From contig JALRME010000053.1 of the NCBI GenBank assembly GCA_026120035.1, positions 63,499 through 127,498 of the forward strand: DNA of 64,000 bases, given 5' to 3'. This DNA comes from Coleophoma eucalyptorum (lineage: Eukaryota > Ascomycota > Leotiomycetes > Helotiales > Dermateaceae). Shown one piece after another: positions 24,840 through 36,064 of the stretch (the first letter of the stretch is position 1; every line of letters starts with the position of its first letter). The position numbers and the translations under genes were made by a program. The notes beneath the pieces are model-generated. The model was not told the DNA's origin. It worked only from the letters and a program-made list of their open reading frames with translations, and ran no database searches.

Positions 24840-26187
24840 TCATTCCTCACGGGATTCAATTGAGTACTTGCTTCCCGTTGATTTCGAGTCCCTGAGGCTA
24901 GCCCGTTCGCCCTTCACACAGTGCTTTATAATCCATGGATGCTTTTGCACCTGCTCTAGTGGTATTCGCTTCTCTGGGTCAAGTACGAGGAGCTGTGCTA
25001 AAGTCAGTAGCTGAAAATTGTAAGTTCCAAGAGAAAACATACTCTCTTGATAAGATCTTTTGCTTCCGCGCTCACGAAAGACGGAACTGTCATCTCGCCT
25101 CTTGCGATTCTCCTCTGTGTCATGACTGGTGTATCTTCGAATGGGGCTTCGCCAACCAGGAACTCATACGTTAGGACACCCAAACTCCACAAATCAACCT
25201 TCTCATTATAGTAATTATCCTGGCTTCCAGGCTTGATCATCTCCGGAGGAAGGTAATCCAAAGTTCCACACATGGTGTTGCGTCGGTTGTTTGGGGCGTG
25301 TACACTCCATCCGAAATCCGAGATTTTGAGTTCTCCATGTATACCTACAAGAATGTTCTCTGGTTTGATATCTCGGTGCATGACATGCTTCTTGTGTAGA
25401 TACTTTAGTGCGGCCGCCATTTGTGCAACGTACTGAGCAGCCTTCCATTCAGGAAAGCGGTTTTCCCTTCGAAGATGCTTATAAAGTTCACCCTTCCCTG
25501 CAAACTCAAGAATGAGGAAAATCCTCTTGCTGTCGTGAAAATGACCGTAGAGCTGTAGGACATTGGGATGTCTCAGATTACTCTGAATCTCAATTTCTCT
25601 TCGAACCTGCTTCTCTACTTTCCCCTGCTGGATTTCGTTCTTATGGAGGACTTTCAAGGCGCACACAAAGCCGCTGCTACGCTCTCTGGCTAGATAAACA
25701 CGACCGAACTTCCCCTTCCCCAGCGGCCTACCAATCTCGAACATGCCGAGGTGAAATTGTTTTGGTGCTACGGGCTGCTCGTACATTGGATTTGACTTCC
25801 GCTCGGCCCTTGCAACTTCATCAGATGCGCGTGAACTCGAGTTTGTTTTTCGGGGTGGAGAGCCGGTAGCAGCAGCCATCTCTGATCCACGCCATTTCGC
25901 TGCTTGAGATGGGACAGTAACTGTGGTAACTGTGTTCGTAGTCGAGTTTTGATTTTGCAAGGCGATCTTGAGTAAATTGGCCCTGCTACTATTCTGAGAC
26001 AGCTGACTGCTGGAAGATGATGATGTAGAAGATGCCATCTTCAGAAAGAATGTTAGCAAACTGAGCCGGTGATCTTCCTGATCACACTTGCCTTCGACTT
26101 TAAATAAGTTTTGCCGCTATCTCCAGAGTCATTTTCATCGTTGACAGACATTCGCTCGAATCGAGACTCCAGAGTTCGAGTCGCCAT
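24840..26187 (-). CDS. IPL1: Aurora-family serine/threonine kinase (Ipl1/Ark1 type)
   Basis: Three exons on the minus strand: 26187-26092, 26038-25043, 24992-24840. They total 1245 nt (414 aa). This is the chromosomal passenger kinase controlling kinetochore-microtubule attachment and cytokinesis. After a Ser/Thr-rich N-terminus, the kinase domain (about residues 140-390) shows [16 protein letters not shown], the ATP-binding Lys in [26 protein letters not shown], the activation segment [16 protein letters not shown] with its Thr, and Aurora-typical [20 protein letters not shown] at the C-terminus. Intron 1 (26091-26039) begins GC rather than GT (AAG|GCAAGT) with a CTAAC branch site. Translation could instead begin at ATG 26038, giving 382 aa. 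I favour 26187 because exon 1 ([20 protein letters not shown]) is in frame and looks like the conserved start I know from related fungal Auroras. It is divergent from the Tip41 gene. Confidence 0.93.
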
Positions 26188-26587
26188 GGCGAATATTGAT
26201 TTATGCCGGACAAGAGAAACGTGTGTGTTAATCTTTTGAAATAATAGATAATTTCCAATTGCCCGCACCTGCTGGTTAGTACAACTAATGAAAGGGTTGT
26301 TGGCGTGAAGTTGGTCGTCAAGTCTAGAAAGTTGGAAGTCGAAAACACACACTCGCATAAATTCGCTGTCTTGGTTGGAAGGGCAACAGCCGAACACTTA
26401 AAGTCCCCGCGCCCACGCACCGCCGTCCCTCATGTCGGCCGCTAGCGACCAGATAGCTGAGCCATCATCTAGCTCAAGCTCTCTGTTCTTCCCACTACAA
26501 CAGCTTTGCGACTCCTCCGTCAAACAGTGTAACTATTTTCTTAGCAATAAACTCCATCGCCTCCAAGGATCCACCAAAGCTGCTGCG
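26188..26587. promoter_or_regulatory. 400-bp bidirectional promoter, Aurora kinase/Tip41
   Basis: Shared region between diverging genes. It includes an upstream in-frame ATG for Tip41 at 26432 that would add 52 residues of Ser-rich sequence. Confidence 0.45.
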
Positions 26588-27521
26588 ATGTCTTTTAACG
26601 GCCCCATTGACGAGTCGTACCCAACTCCTACAGCTGCAGACCAAGCTACCATATCGCATATTCGAAAAGGCTTCAAGATCAGCGCGCGAAAACTGCCCAT
26701 CTCTAAATCAGGCCCAATCGACGAAATGACAGAAAAACTTGGAATCCCTGTGCCAGAAATGATCTTTGGTGATAACATGGTTTCTATAGAGCACTTGGAG
26801 AGCGGATGGCGACTGGAATTCAACGCATTTGATGCTCTTGATCGCGTAGACAAGACGGACAAGAATATGCTGAAAGTCGCATACTCCTCAGAATGGACAA
26901 AGAGCAGGTAGGATGTGGTTATTTCTATAGCTTGGTTATTTGCTCACCGACTGCAGAGAAAACACGCACGACGGCATCAAAGAAGTCGTGAAGCCATTCG
27001 ATTGGTCGTACTCTACAGACTACAAAGGCACAGTAGTTAAGGGCAAGGACTTTACTGAGGATGAGAGTGAGCCAATACCGATCGCCCTGTTGAAGCGACC
27101 GGATCCAATTTTGTTCTTCGAAGAGGTTGTGCTTTACGAGAGCGAGCTTGACGACAACGGCGTCTCCATTTTGTCCTGCAAGCTCCGTGTCATGCCGGAT
27201 CGTATGCTTTTATTATGCCGCCTATTCATGAGACTAGATGATGTTTTAATCAGAATACGTGACACTCGAATTTATGTCGACTTCGACACCGGAAGGGTTA
27301 TTAGAGACTATACAGAAAGGGAGGACGCCTTTGATAAAGTCAAGAAGGTCAGTATTTCTTAGTTTCTATTCTTCGAAGCACGCTTATTGATTTAATTGCA
27401 GAGCCTTGTCTTTTCGGGCAAGCTGCCAAATGATCTAACTATAGCTATGCGCGATCCGAACCAAATCGCTCACCTGATACCGGAGGTCAAGCATACTTTG
27501 GAGAACCTGGTTGTGCCTTGA
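26588..27521 (+). CDS. TIP41: TIP41-like PP2A/TOR signalling regulator
   Basis: Three exons: 26588-26907, 26957-27347, 27402-27521. They total 831 nt (276 aa), near the family's usual 270-280. Tip41/TIPRL binds Tap42 or PP2A-type catalytic subunits and acts in the TOR nutrient pathway. Family marks in order are FKISARKLPISKSGPIDEM, LGIPVPEMIFGDN, WRLEFNAFDALDRVD, VKPFDWSYSTDYKGT, LLKRPDPILFFEEVVLYESELDDNG, and RVMPDRMLLLCRLFMRLDDV with IRDTRIYVDF. An upstream ATG at 26432 in the same frame would give 328 aa. I chose 26588 (MSFNGPIDE) because the intervening residues are low-complexity. Confidence 0.95.
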
Positions 27522-30472
27522 ACCAGTACGATTCCGACTTAGAGTCGTCTGATATAAAGAAATACGACTGCCTTAGTGCAGGTTGGACCTCTCCTGGCCA
27601 AATACAGTATCTCCAGAAATGTAATTTTGTGATCTGAGAGGACCATGGACGTTTGACACCATCAGCTTCAAGCAAACCACACAGCGAATGCTAGCAATGG
27701 GAAGGAGAGATCCATGCATAATAATTGTGGCACCTAATCATACCCACAAGCAAACAAGAACTTAAGGGTCTCCATCAAAATAGCTGGCCATGTTCATTCA
27801 GGGTCACATTAAGCAATGAAATATTCATATGCAAGAAATAAAATGCTCTTTTTAGTGAGTGTCCACTTAACCAGAAGTTGCAGTCCTCCTCTTGGCTTGG
27901 TGCTTTTTCCTCTTCGCGGCATTCACAACGACTGGGATGGCCGCAAGCACACTCACAACCACCAAAACCCGCGCAATGAGTTCAATGAGCTTCAGCTCAT
28001 GACACTCAGTCAAACCACCTTTAATGCTGCCTATACCTCGACTGCAGTTGATAAAACCGCACATTTGGCGGATGAGAACGCCAAAGACAATCCACAACAT
28101 GGTTTAGATGACTAGAAATATCCATTTGCAAACTAGTTAGCAGTGAAACAGTCTTCATACTTGCTTTGAGAATGACAAAACTGCATCCAGCATAGAATGA
28201 AAATAATTCTGCACGTAGTGGGATCCAACATAGACATTGGACAGAGCAATCGCTCTGATGGATGAGGAGATGAGGAATGCCTGCCTGGATCTCCCTATTC
28301 CCGAGGCCTATGCGTGCGTATTTTGCAGGTATTGGAATGAATCAACAGCGAAGCCCAGCGCGGTAGTTGAGAGGATGAACATGATACCGAAGTAAATTCT
28401 ATTAACGTCGGAAGTTATTGTCAGGTATAAATTTGAGGGATTTAACGGGCCACATTAACTCGTGATGAATTTACGGCACATCCAATGTAGGTCGCTATTT
28501 CCTAGCATTAGTAGACCTTGGGTGTGCTCCGGTAATCTTTGCTCTGCCAAACATAGTGGGCAGTGAATTTCAGAACGCTGAATAGTGGAGAATAACTGGC
28601 GAGAAGAATTGCTTGGTGAGCAGAGGAAGGCACAAAGAGCTAAAGGCCGTCTGAAAGGTTCTCTTCCATTGGTCTTATACTTGCTCTATTCAAAGAGAGA
28701 TTTCAAGATCGAAGAAAAGCTATATAGTTGCTCTTTCTATGTACATTATGAAGAATTACGTATATGGATAGTGAAAGAAATCTAAATACCTTATTTCAAT
28801 CAAGTGGCAGGGCAAAAATATGCCTTCGAGCCCTAGTACGTTAGTGCTTGCCTATCAAAGACCTTTATTACGATACTCGGGAATCGATTCCATCAATGAA
28901 AGCGAGGAGCAAAATAAGATTGCCTCTCTCACAGCGTGCCAAAGTCAAGGGAGACGTCTGGATAGCTGCTTCCCGTACCTGGGGGAAAAGCAAGGTACAG
29001 CGTATCGTGGGGTAGTATCCTTCCTTGTGGCTGGAGCAAATGCAGGCCATTATTGCCTTCGCACCACCAACCTGGATTCCGAAATTGGGCAGTTGTGAGA
29101 TGGGCAGAGATGTGCAGGGATTGAAATTTGGTGTTTGAACCAGTTCTGTTAGTGAAGATATCGCAAGTATTCTCTCGCTTGGTTGTAGTTAATGACCACC
29201 AGTGGATGTCACAATGGGCCATTTGAATAATATCAAGGTTGGTGATTGCACAATTCCTCAAATGAGTTTAGTTATGAGATCGACATACTTCAATCCTCAA
29301 GCATTCTTAGTAGCCAAGACCAACAGGTTCTTGATTTATCTGGAAGGCTAGTTAACTAAGACGATATAAAGAAGTGGTATATTCTACGGACTGTGGTGCT
29401 CATTAGTGATCTGTAAATCGAGCAGACACGTAGTTGAACAAGTTCGCTTTGTGTTTCACTGGGCAGTTGTCAATAAACACCAATCTTGACGTTCAAGAGG
29501 CCTCTCTCTTCAATCTTCGAGGCATTTATGAAAAGCAGCTCTAGCAAAAGCTGCATTAAGATACATTAAAATCTATTTCGAATCTTGCTCACCTATTCAA
29601 TGGGGGCCCCTTAAGCGAGCCACGACGAACAAAGCATAAGGTACCTAGGTACCTAATGCAGGGGGAAAGCGGGCTCAGGAACTTGCAATGCCCCCCACCT
29701 ATACCGAAATATAACAATGGCAATACTACTTGATTTTCACGCCGGGAACAAAGGAGCTTCTAAAAAAAGGGGTTTTCTCGTGCCTGTAGAGGTAGTAGCC
29801 ATGATCAAAGTCGTGGTCCTGCAGTAAATAGCAATGAGTCTAGAGGTTCTTTCGATTCTCGACTTCAACAACTGACCCGCATGTGATATTTAAATCTTAC
29901 ATAAATTCATCTCACGGCTTCAGCCTCTGTTGAGAACCCTCTATAACCACCTCGTACCGGTTCTACGGCCGCATCAAGGCAAGCTCAAGCGTGAAAGGGT
30001 GGTAGATTCGATCACGGCCCTGGACCTTAAAGCCCAGAAACCTCAATCATCAGAGTTGCGAGAGTATTGCTCATGATCTATACCTTCTGAAAAAAAAAAA
30101 AATTGAAAAAAAAACAAAGAGTACACTGAGCTCTTTGGTAAGATTTGAAGGGGAATGGAGTAGGAATTGAAAGCGACGAACTAGAGTAGCTGGTTTGCTT
30201 TTCAAGGTTTGAGGTCGCTACGGCAAAGCACGGGGACCTCATGGATGGGCCTGCCAAAAAATGACGTTCGTTCATCCTCGCATCTCTGATTCTGCATCTC
30301 CATTTGCATAACCGTCTCCGTTTCCATCGCCATTGAGTCTCCTCAGCTCTCCTGACAACACTCTATTCTGTACTGGCACCGGCACATTCGTTTCGTCGAT
30401 GATACATCATGCCCGCGTCTGATAGGGAGGCTTAATTAGACTTCGACTATATTTCATTCCCATCGAAATACA
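27522..30472. other. 2.9-kb gene-poor interval with a decayed membrane-protein remnant
   Basis: No intact gene supported. A possible RTA1-like remnant is annotated separately. The palindrome GGTACCTAGGTACC lies near 29641-29654 and an A-rich run (A13 then A9) near 30089-30117. The last 300 bp should be the promoter of the DUF155 gene. Confidence 0.4.
27867..28560 (-). pseudogene. Possible decayed RTA1-like multi-pass membrane protein
   Basis: The minus frame ending at 27867 reads FGVLIRQMCGFINCSRG, then a hydrophobic helix LIELIARVLVVVSVLAAIPVVV and a basic tail. This resembles the last part of RTA1-like seven-helix proteins (LIR-x-x-Y-R-x-x-E-x-x-x-G, then a helix). Upstream, other minus frames give hydrophobic patches such as FGIMFILSTTALGFAVDSF (about 28350-28410) and AFLISSSIRAIALSNVYVG, separated by stops and frame changes. 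I could not assemble a complete frame. Most likely a broken copy, though an unrelated small membrane protein is possible. Confidence 0.3.
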
Positions 30473-32174
30473 ATGGCTTCCACGACTGCGATAGAGACGA
30501 CTCCCTTACTTTCCGACACACACAACTCTCAATCAGAAGCACAAAGGAAGGGTGTACGGAATGTCTCATTCAATCCAAATCCCTCAGTTATCAGCATCGA
30601 AGGCAGTACGGGTTCTGCCCCAAGATCTTCACAACCAGTTCAATCAGTACCATTTTCGTTAAATGGCAATACACCACCAGCAGGCCCACCTATGCTATCC
30701 TCCCTGAACAGCAAGCTCCGGAGACGTAATAGCCACGGGTCACCTCTTATGCCGACTGTGGGAAATGCGGCGATTCCTAAAATTGGCCCGCAGAGGACGA
30801 CGAAAAATGCCCAGAAGCTTAAGCTACTTCCGAATCCAGACTTTGGCGAAGATGGACCAGAGGAGGAGAGTGGACGAGACGTCTATTCACAATACACTCG
30901 TATTAAGGATCCAACGGCAAGACGAGATGCTGCACGTCTTGGTAAAGCGGATCGTGATCGATTGCCTCGAGTTACAGCGTACTGCACCGCAAACAAATAT
31001 CAACTAGAGGGATTGATGCGGTTTTTGAAAGGACGAGGCAAGACCAAGGGTGCAAATCCAAGACAATTTGACGAATGCATTTATACCCCTTATAGCTATA
31101 CTAAGCATACAGAGAGGACTACCGATCGAATATTAGAAGTACAATCGGCACCAGCCAAGAAGTGGGAGCGGAGGCATTCTGATAGCACGATTGAGGTCGA
31201 TGACAACAACAAACAGCGACGGGAAGATTTGATTGATCTACATACCGAAGGCGGAGATACGAGTCTTGGTAATGGAGATTCAGGAGCAGCAAACCGATTA
31301 CAGCCTGAGGTCATTGAGAGAAGATTAGACGATGAAAGTGGTGTGACAGAAAGTACCGTAGACTTTGACACAAGGATTCACACGCCAGAGGTCTTCTTAT
31401 TTGACTATGGTGTTGTAGTTATCTGGGGAATGTCTCCCAAAGATGAGCAGCGATTTCTCAAGGAGATTGCGAAATTCGAGAGCGAAAAGCTGGCTCCAGA
31501 TGACGTGGAAACTGAATGCTTCAATTTCTATTACACCAGAGAATATCAGGCTCGAATTTATAATGACTTCATCACGCTCAGGGAGAAGAACAATTATATG
31601 ACCAAGCTTGCCATTTCTCATGCACTGGCTCAAAGTGTCAAGGTAAGTCAAACTTTGTATTCTCATATGTAAATGCTAACCAACCCTTTCAGACTTCTTT
31701 ATTCGAGGAGTTGGTAGACAACACGATCGAGACTTGCAAAGACATCCCAACACAAATCGCCACGACAGGTAAGATCGCACTGACCAGCAAAGAAATCAAC
31801 ATGCAAATTGGCGAGCTCTTCATTCTGCGTATCAACATTCATCTTAATGGTTCTGTGCTGGACACTCCAGAATTGTTCTGGGTTGAGCCACAACTTGAAC
31901 CAGTTTACCAAGCTGTGAGAAGCTATATGGAGATGGACCAGAGAGTCCGTCTTCTGACCGAGCGGCTGGACGTAATTGGCGATTTACTATCCGTGTTAAA
32001 AGATCAGCTAAGCCACGGTCATGGGGAGAAGTTGGAATGGATTGGTGAGTTATATTCATTCCATACTGACAGAATAAGTGAATACTAATATAAATAGTGA
32101 TTGTACTTATCGCCGCTGAGATTCTTGTAGCTGCCATAAACATCGTAGTGGATCTGTACGCTGGTGTTGATTAA
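30473..32174 (+). CDS. DUF155 family protein (RMD1/RMD8-like)
   Basis: Three exons: 30473-31642, 31693-32044, 32098-32174. They total 1599 nt (532 aa). The first 150 residues are Ser/Pro-rich. DUF155 begins near RVTAYCTANKYQLEGLMRFLK (about residue 165), contains VFLFDYGVVVIWGMSPKDEQRFLKEI, FYYTREYQARIYNDFITLREKNNYMTKLAISHALAQS (split by intron 1), the helical region EELVDNTIETCKDIP, and a terminal membrane helix IVLIAAEILVAAINIVVDLY. The family covers yeast RMD1/RMD8 (needed for meiotic division) and mitochondrial RMND1. The absence of a presequence here suggests the cytosolic RMD8/RMD1 branch. The last coding exon supplies only the membrane anchor. Function at the biochemical level is not known. 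Confidence 0.9.
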
Positions 32175-32484
32175 GGTCAGCATGTTTTGGGGCTTGTCCC
32201 TGGAACATCTGTACTTTGACTGCACAGTTGGAAAAGGGGCTTTCGACAAATGTAGAAAAAAGGGCGGAGTTCATCCTAGCAGGGCGTATTTGAAAAGGGT
32301 CTGAGCAACACAATTCGTAGATTAAGCTATAGCAATATAATGTTCTGTATCAAGAAACATAACCTACTCAGCTCTAAGCGATTTTGTTACAATCCATCCA
32401 GACACAGGCACCTTGCACCATCCAGTCCAATCAACGCCCAACATATACCAGTTTTGTCCATTATCCATTCATTTAAAAGAACTT
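32175..32484. other. Convergent intergenic region
   Basis: 310 bp between the DUF155 and HMG-box stop codons. AT-rich with no distinctive element. Confidence 0.5.
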
Positions 32485-33647
32485 TCAAGGTCGATTGACG
32501 GCCGTAAAGCCACTGGCGCTAACATCTGCACTCACTTCTGCCTCTGTCTCTTCGCCCATTTCCACATCTTCATCTTCCTTCTTTGGTTCCGATGCCCGGC
32601 CGCCAGCAGCGTCCTTATCTGCTTCGGCCGCCTTCTTAGCATCTTCGTATTTCTTCTGGTATTTCTCTCGCGCCTCATCATTTAGTTCCCTCCAGCTAAC
32701 GGCTAAGGATCTCTCGAGATCGAATGTACCCTCAGCAATCGCCTTGCGGTGTTGAACAGCTAGAACGGAGCGCATCTCTTCAGAATATACTTCAAATGCA
32801 CTACGCGGCCTCCTAGGTGGTTGCGACACGCCTGTGCTTGTGTAGCCGTTGGTTGGTGGCTTCTTCGCCGCGCTGGTCGCTGGTACAGGAGCATTGTCAG
32901 GGTGGGTATGTGAAAATGCATCAGAACTTGGTGACAATGTGACAGGTCCTTGTTGTATAAATGCGCTTCCTGCTCGTCCATCGCCTAGGCTGGTAAGAAA
33001 TGAAGGCTTGCGATGACCGCGTTTGGTTCTGAGCGGTTTCTCCTTTGGCTGCAGCGTCATCGCATTAGTAATTCTCCTTTTTGTAGTAGAGGTGAGTTAG
33101 AACAGCATACGGTTGGAGGTGGGCTTGGGCTGCCTTCTGAGTCTTCCACGTTCGTGCTTGTCCGTTTCGCGAGCTGTTCTAGGAGGAATGCTCGTTCGAG
33201 GCGCATCTTCTCGACTTGGCGTTGGATTCGAACCAGGCGCAAACGTGATGCATCATTTGCTTCTTCCACTTCGTTCATCCTTTGCTTCAGCTGAATACAT
33301 TTACGACGGTAGGCTTCCTCGACTGAAGGTGGTAGGGCAGGAGGGATCGCTCCAGATGGTCCTATGGAACGTATTAGCTACTACTTGTCACAATTGACAC
33401 CGAGCGATGTAGGTTCTTTGAAACGGGTAGGGACTTTGTGAAATATGAAGCTGTAGGACCTTTGATGTCCGAGATATTTGGTAATTCTGGAGCCCCAGAA
33501 TGTAGAGAGCTCGTATTAACAATATCGCTGTTCTCGTGCTTGCGGATGATTGCGAGGACTGCTTCATAGCGGGGACCACACCAAGCCATCTCTGATGTCT
33601 TGTAGAAAAGGAAAACTGATGTTTGACTTACCAGAAGGTGGCGCCAT
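32485..33647 (-). CDS. HMG-box protein, Nhp10-like (INO80 complex)
   Basis: Four exons on the minus strand: 33647-33632 (16 nt), 33591-33460, 33361-33111, 33048-32485. They total 963 nt (320 aa). Order of features: a short N-terminus (MAWCGPRYEAVLAIIRKHEN), a coiled-coil region (EEAYRRKCIQLKQRMNEVEE, then EKMRLERAFLLEQLAKR), a basic linker (KEKPLRTKRGHRKP), and an HMG box at about residues 205-275 (PRRPRSAFEVYSEEMRSVL ... DLERSLAVSWRELNDEAREKYQKKYEDAKK). The C-terminus is acidic. Coiled coil plus HMG box is the layout of yeast Nhp10, a DNA-binding subunit of the INO80 chromatin remodeller, so I infer the same role. The second donor is GTCCTA, a weak match, but it is the only in-phase choice of reasonable length. 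It shares a 236-bp divergent promoter with CCT8. Confidence 0.85.
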
Positions 33648-33883
33648 TTTAAAACCTCAAGCGCGCAATTGATAGAAGAAGGAAGGAGCTCTTAAGAGGA
33701 AAGTGAAGTTGTTGCTTCACTCACGCACATAGTAGGAAAGCTGGGGAAGGAAGGGCCATAGATAATCCGGTCGCGCCTTCAATATCAGGCGCCAATTCGC
33801 GAGGCTCCAAAATTTTGAGGACGCGACGAGACTTTGTGTTGAAGACATTCCGGATATTGATCATCCTCAACCCATATTTCAAC
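33648..33883. promoter_or_regulatory. 236-bp bidirectional promoter, Nhp10-like/CCT8
   Basis: The start codons diverge at 33647 and 33884. This is the entire shared promoter. No TATA box evident. Confidence 0.5.
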
Positions 33884-35681
33884 ATGTCTCTCAATATTCC
33901 AGGTGCGCCAAATGCTGGTCTGTTCAAGCAGGGCTATAACACGTAAAATCCTACTATTTAAACATCCGCTATTGACAAGACTAACTTGCTGCATAGCTAT
34001 GAATCTGAGGATGGAGCTGTTCTACGGAATATCGATGCCTGCCGAACGATTGCCTCGACCGTTCAGACCTCTCTTGGACCCTATGGCCGCAATAAGATTG
34101 TCATCAACCACTTACAAAAGATGATTCTGACTTCCGACGCCGCTACGATTCTCCGCGAACTTGACGTTGTGCACCCAGCAGCCAAGTTAGTTGTGATGGC
34201 AAGTCAGCAACAAGAAGCCGAGATGGGAGATGCTACAAACTTGGTCATTGTACTTGCAGGAGAGTTGCTTAAGAAAGCTGAAGATCTGCTACGAATGGGC
34301 CTAAAGACAAGCGACATTGTAACTGGATATGAACGAGCTCAGAAGTTCGCTCTGGAAGCTTTGGAGGAACTTGCAGTTGACAAGGTTGAGGATATGAAAT
34401 CACAAACAGAACTTAGCAAGGCTATCAAAACAGTCATCGCTAGCAAGCAGTGTGGCAACGAAGACTTCCTTGCGGACATGGTTGCTGAAGCCGTTCTGGC
34501 TGTGCTTCCTAAGAATCCCGTCAACTTCAATGTGGACAACATTCGAGTAGTTAAGATCATGGGTGGAAGTCTAGAGCAAAGCAGAGTTGTCAAAGGAATG
34601 GTATTTGGACGAGAACCAGATGGATCTGTTAAGAAAGCAACAAGAGCAAAGGTTGGAGTATTCTCATGTCCTATCGATACCAGTCAAACAGAAACCAAGG
34701 GCACAGTCCTCCTCCACAATGCAAAGGAGATGCTTGACTTCACCAAAGGTGAGGAGAACCAGCTTGAGACTGCTATTAAGGAATTATTTGATTCTGGTCT
34801 TCGAGTTGTTGTTGCAGGTTCAACAGTTGGCGAATTGGCCATGCACTATCTCAACAGATTCGGGATCCTGGTCATTCGGATTCTCAGCAAGTTCGAGCTC
34901 CGCAGGTTATGTAGAGTCGTGGGAGCAACTCCATTAGCAAGACTTGGAGCACCAATGCCCGATGAGATGGGAAGCGTGGATGTTGTAGAAACTCTCGAGA
35001 TTGGAGGAGACCGGGTCACAGTTTTCAGACAGGAAAACGAAACGACTAGAACAGCAACTTTGGTTCTTCGAGGAGCAACACAGAACCATCTCGATGATAT
35101 CGAACGAGCTGTTGATGATGGTGTCAATGTTGTCAAGGCAATTACCAGAGATCCGCGTCTAGTGCCAGGTGCAGGAGCTACCGAGATGCAACTTGTTGAG
35201 CGGATACAAGCATTTGGTGAGAAGACTCCTGGCTTACCTCAGTATGCCATCCGAAAATTTGGTGAAGCCTTTGAAGTTGTCCCAAGAACCTTAGCAGAAA
35301 GTGCTGGTCTCGACGCTACCGAAGTGCTTGCTCGGTTATACACAGCACATCAAAAGAAGGATGACTGGACCACTGGTGTTGACATCGAGGTAAGAGGCAG
35401 TCTGTCTCTCTTTTATACTGAGCTAACAATTAGTAGAATGATGATGGCACTGGAACCCTAGATGCACAAGATGAAGGTATCCTGGATTTGATGATCTCCA
35501 AGAGTTGGGCGATTAAGCTTGCAACTGAGGCTGCGAGAACGGTTCTCTCTGTTGATCAAATCATTGTTGCACGACAGGCTGGTGGACCAAAACCACCTGG
35601 ACCAAACCCTGTAAGTTTCCTACAACTCGATCATCCAAACATGGCTGACATAACTTTTGGCAGAATTGGGATGAGGATTAA
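33884..35681 (+). CDS. CCT8: T-complex chaperonin subunit theta (CCT8)
   Basis: Four exons: 33884-33942, 33997-35389, 35437-35610, 35664-35681 (only 18 nt including the stop). They total 1644 nt (547 aa), the normal size. It is one of eight subunits of the cytosolic TRiC ring that folds actin and tubulin. The N-terminus MSLNIPGAPNAGLFKQGYNT is typical of theta. Group II chaperonin motifs are TSLGPYGRNKIVINH, the ATP-binding/hydrolysis loop EMGDATNLVIVLAGELL, the apical-domain KGTVLLHNAKEMLDF region, DDGVNVVKA, PGAGATEMQL, and GLDATEVL near the C-terminus. The tail PPGPNPNWDED ends in acidic residues. The tiny last exon is supported by clean GT...AG borders and the conserved ending. Confidence 0.96.
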
Positions 35682-36064
35682 ATATAATGCATTAGACAGC
35701 GCTGGGATATGTACAATACCAAGAGTCTATACAATGTTTACCTGCCGCACATATTTTTGCTTTTTTCGTTGGCACCACTTCTAGGTCCGTGATCAACGGC
35801 GTTGAGAGCGTACGCACGATATCTTGATAGCTTGTGAACCCCTCCGATTTCTGAGATGAATTGAATGATCTCGTAGAATCTGAATCTACTTGCGAGGTTT
35901 TCAGGGCCAGTAGGCTAAGCGAGCTGCGCCGCTGGCCCCGTATTCGCAAATAGTCTGGCAGATTGTGTGACTCGGTACTGCTCGACCTGTAGAAGTGTCA
36001 CATTCTTGATTTCATACTCTCCCTCCCCTCCAAATATCGCATAGGACCCGATAGTCTGATCGTA
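35682..36064. promoter_or_regulatory. Intergenic, promoter of N-acetyltransferase gene
   Basis: 383 bp between two genes on the same strand. A CT-rich stretch (ctctccctcccctcc, about 36019-36033) lies just upstream of the start codon, as is common in fungal core promoters. Confidence 0.45.

Noticed and set aside
28820..29098. 92-codon plus-strand frame
   Set aside because: No motif and equally open on the opposite strand; no support as a gene.
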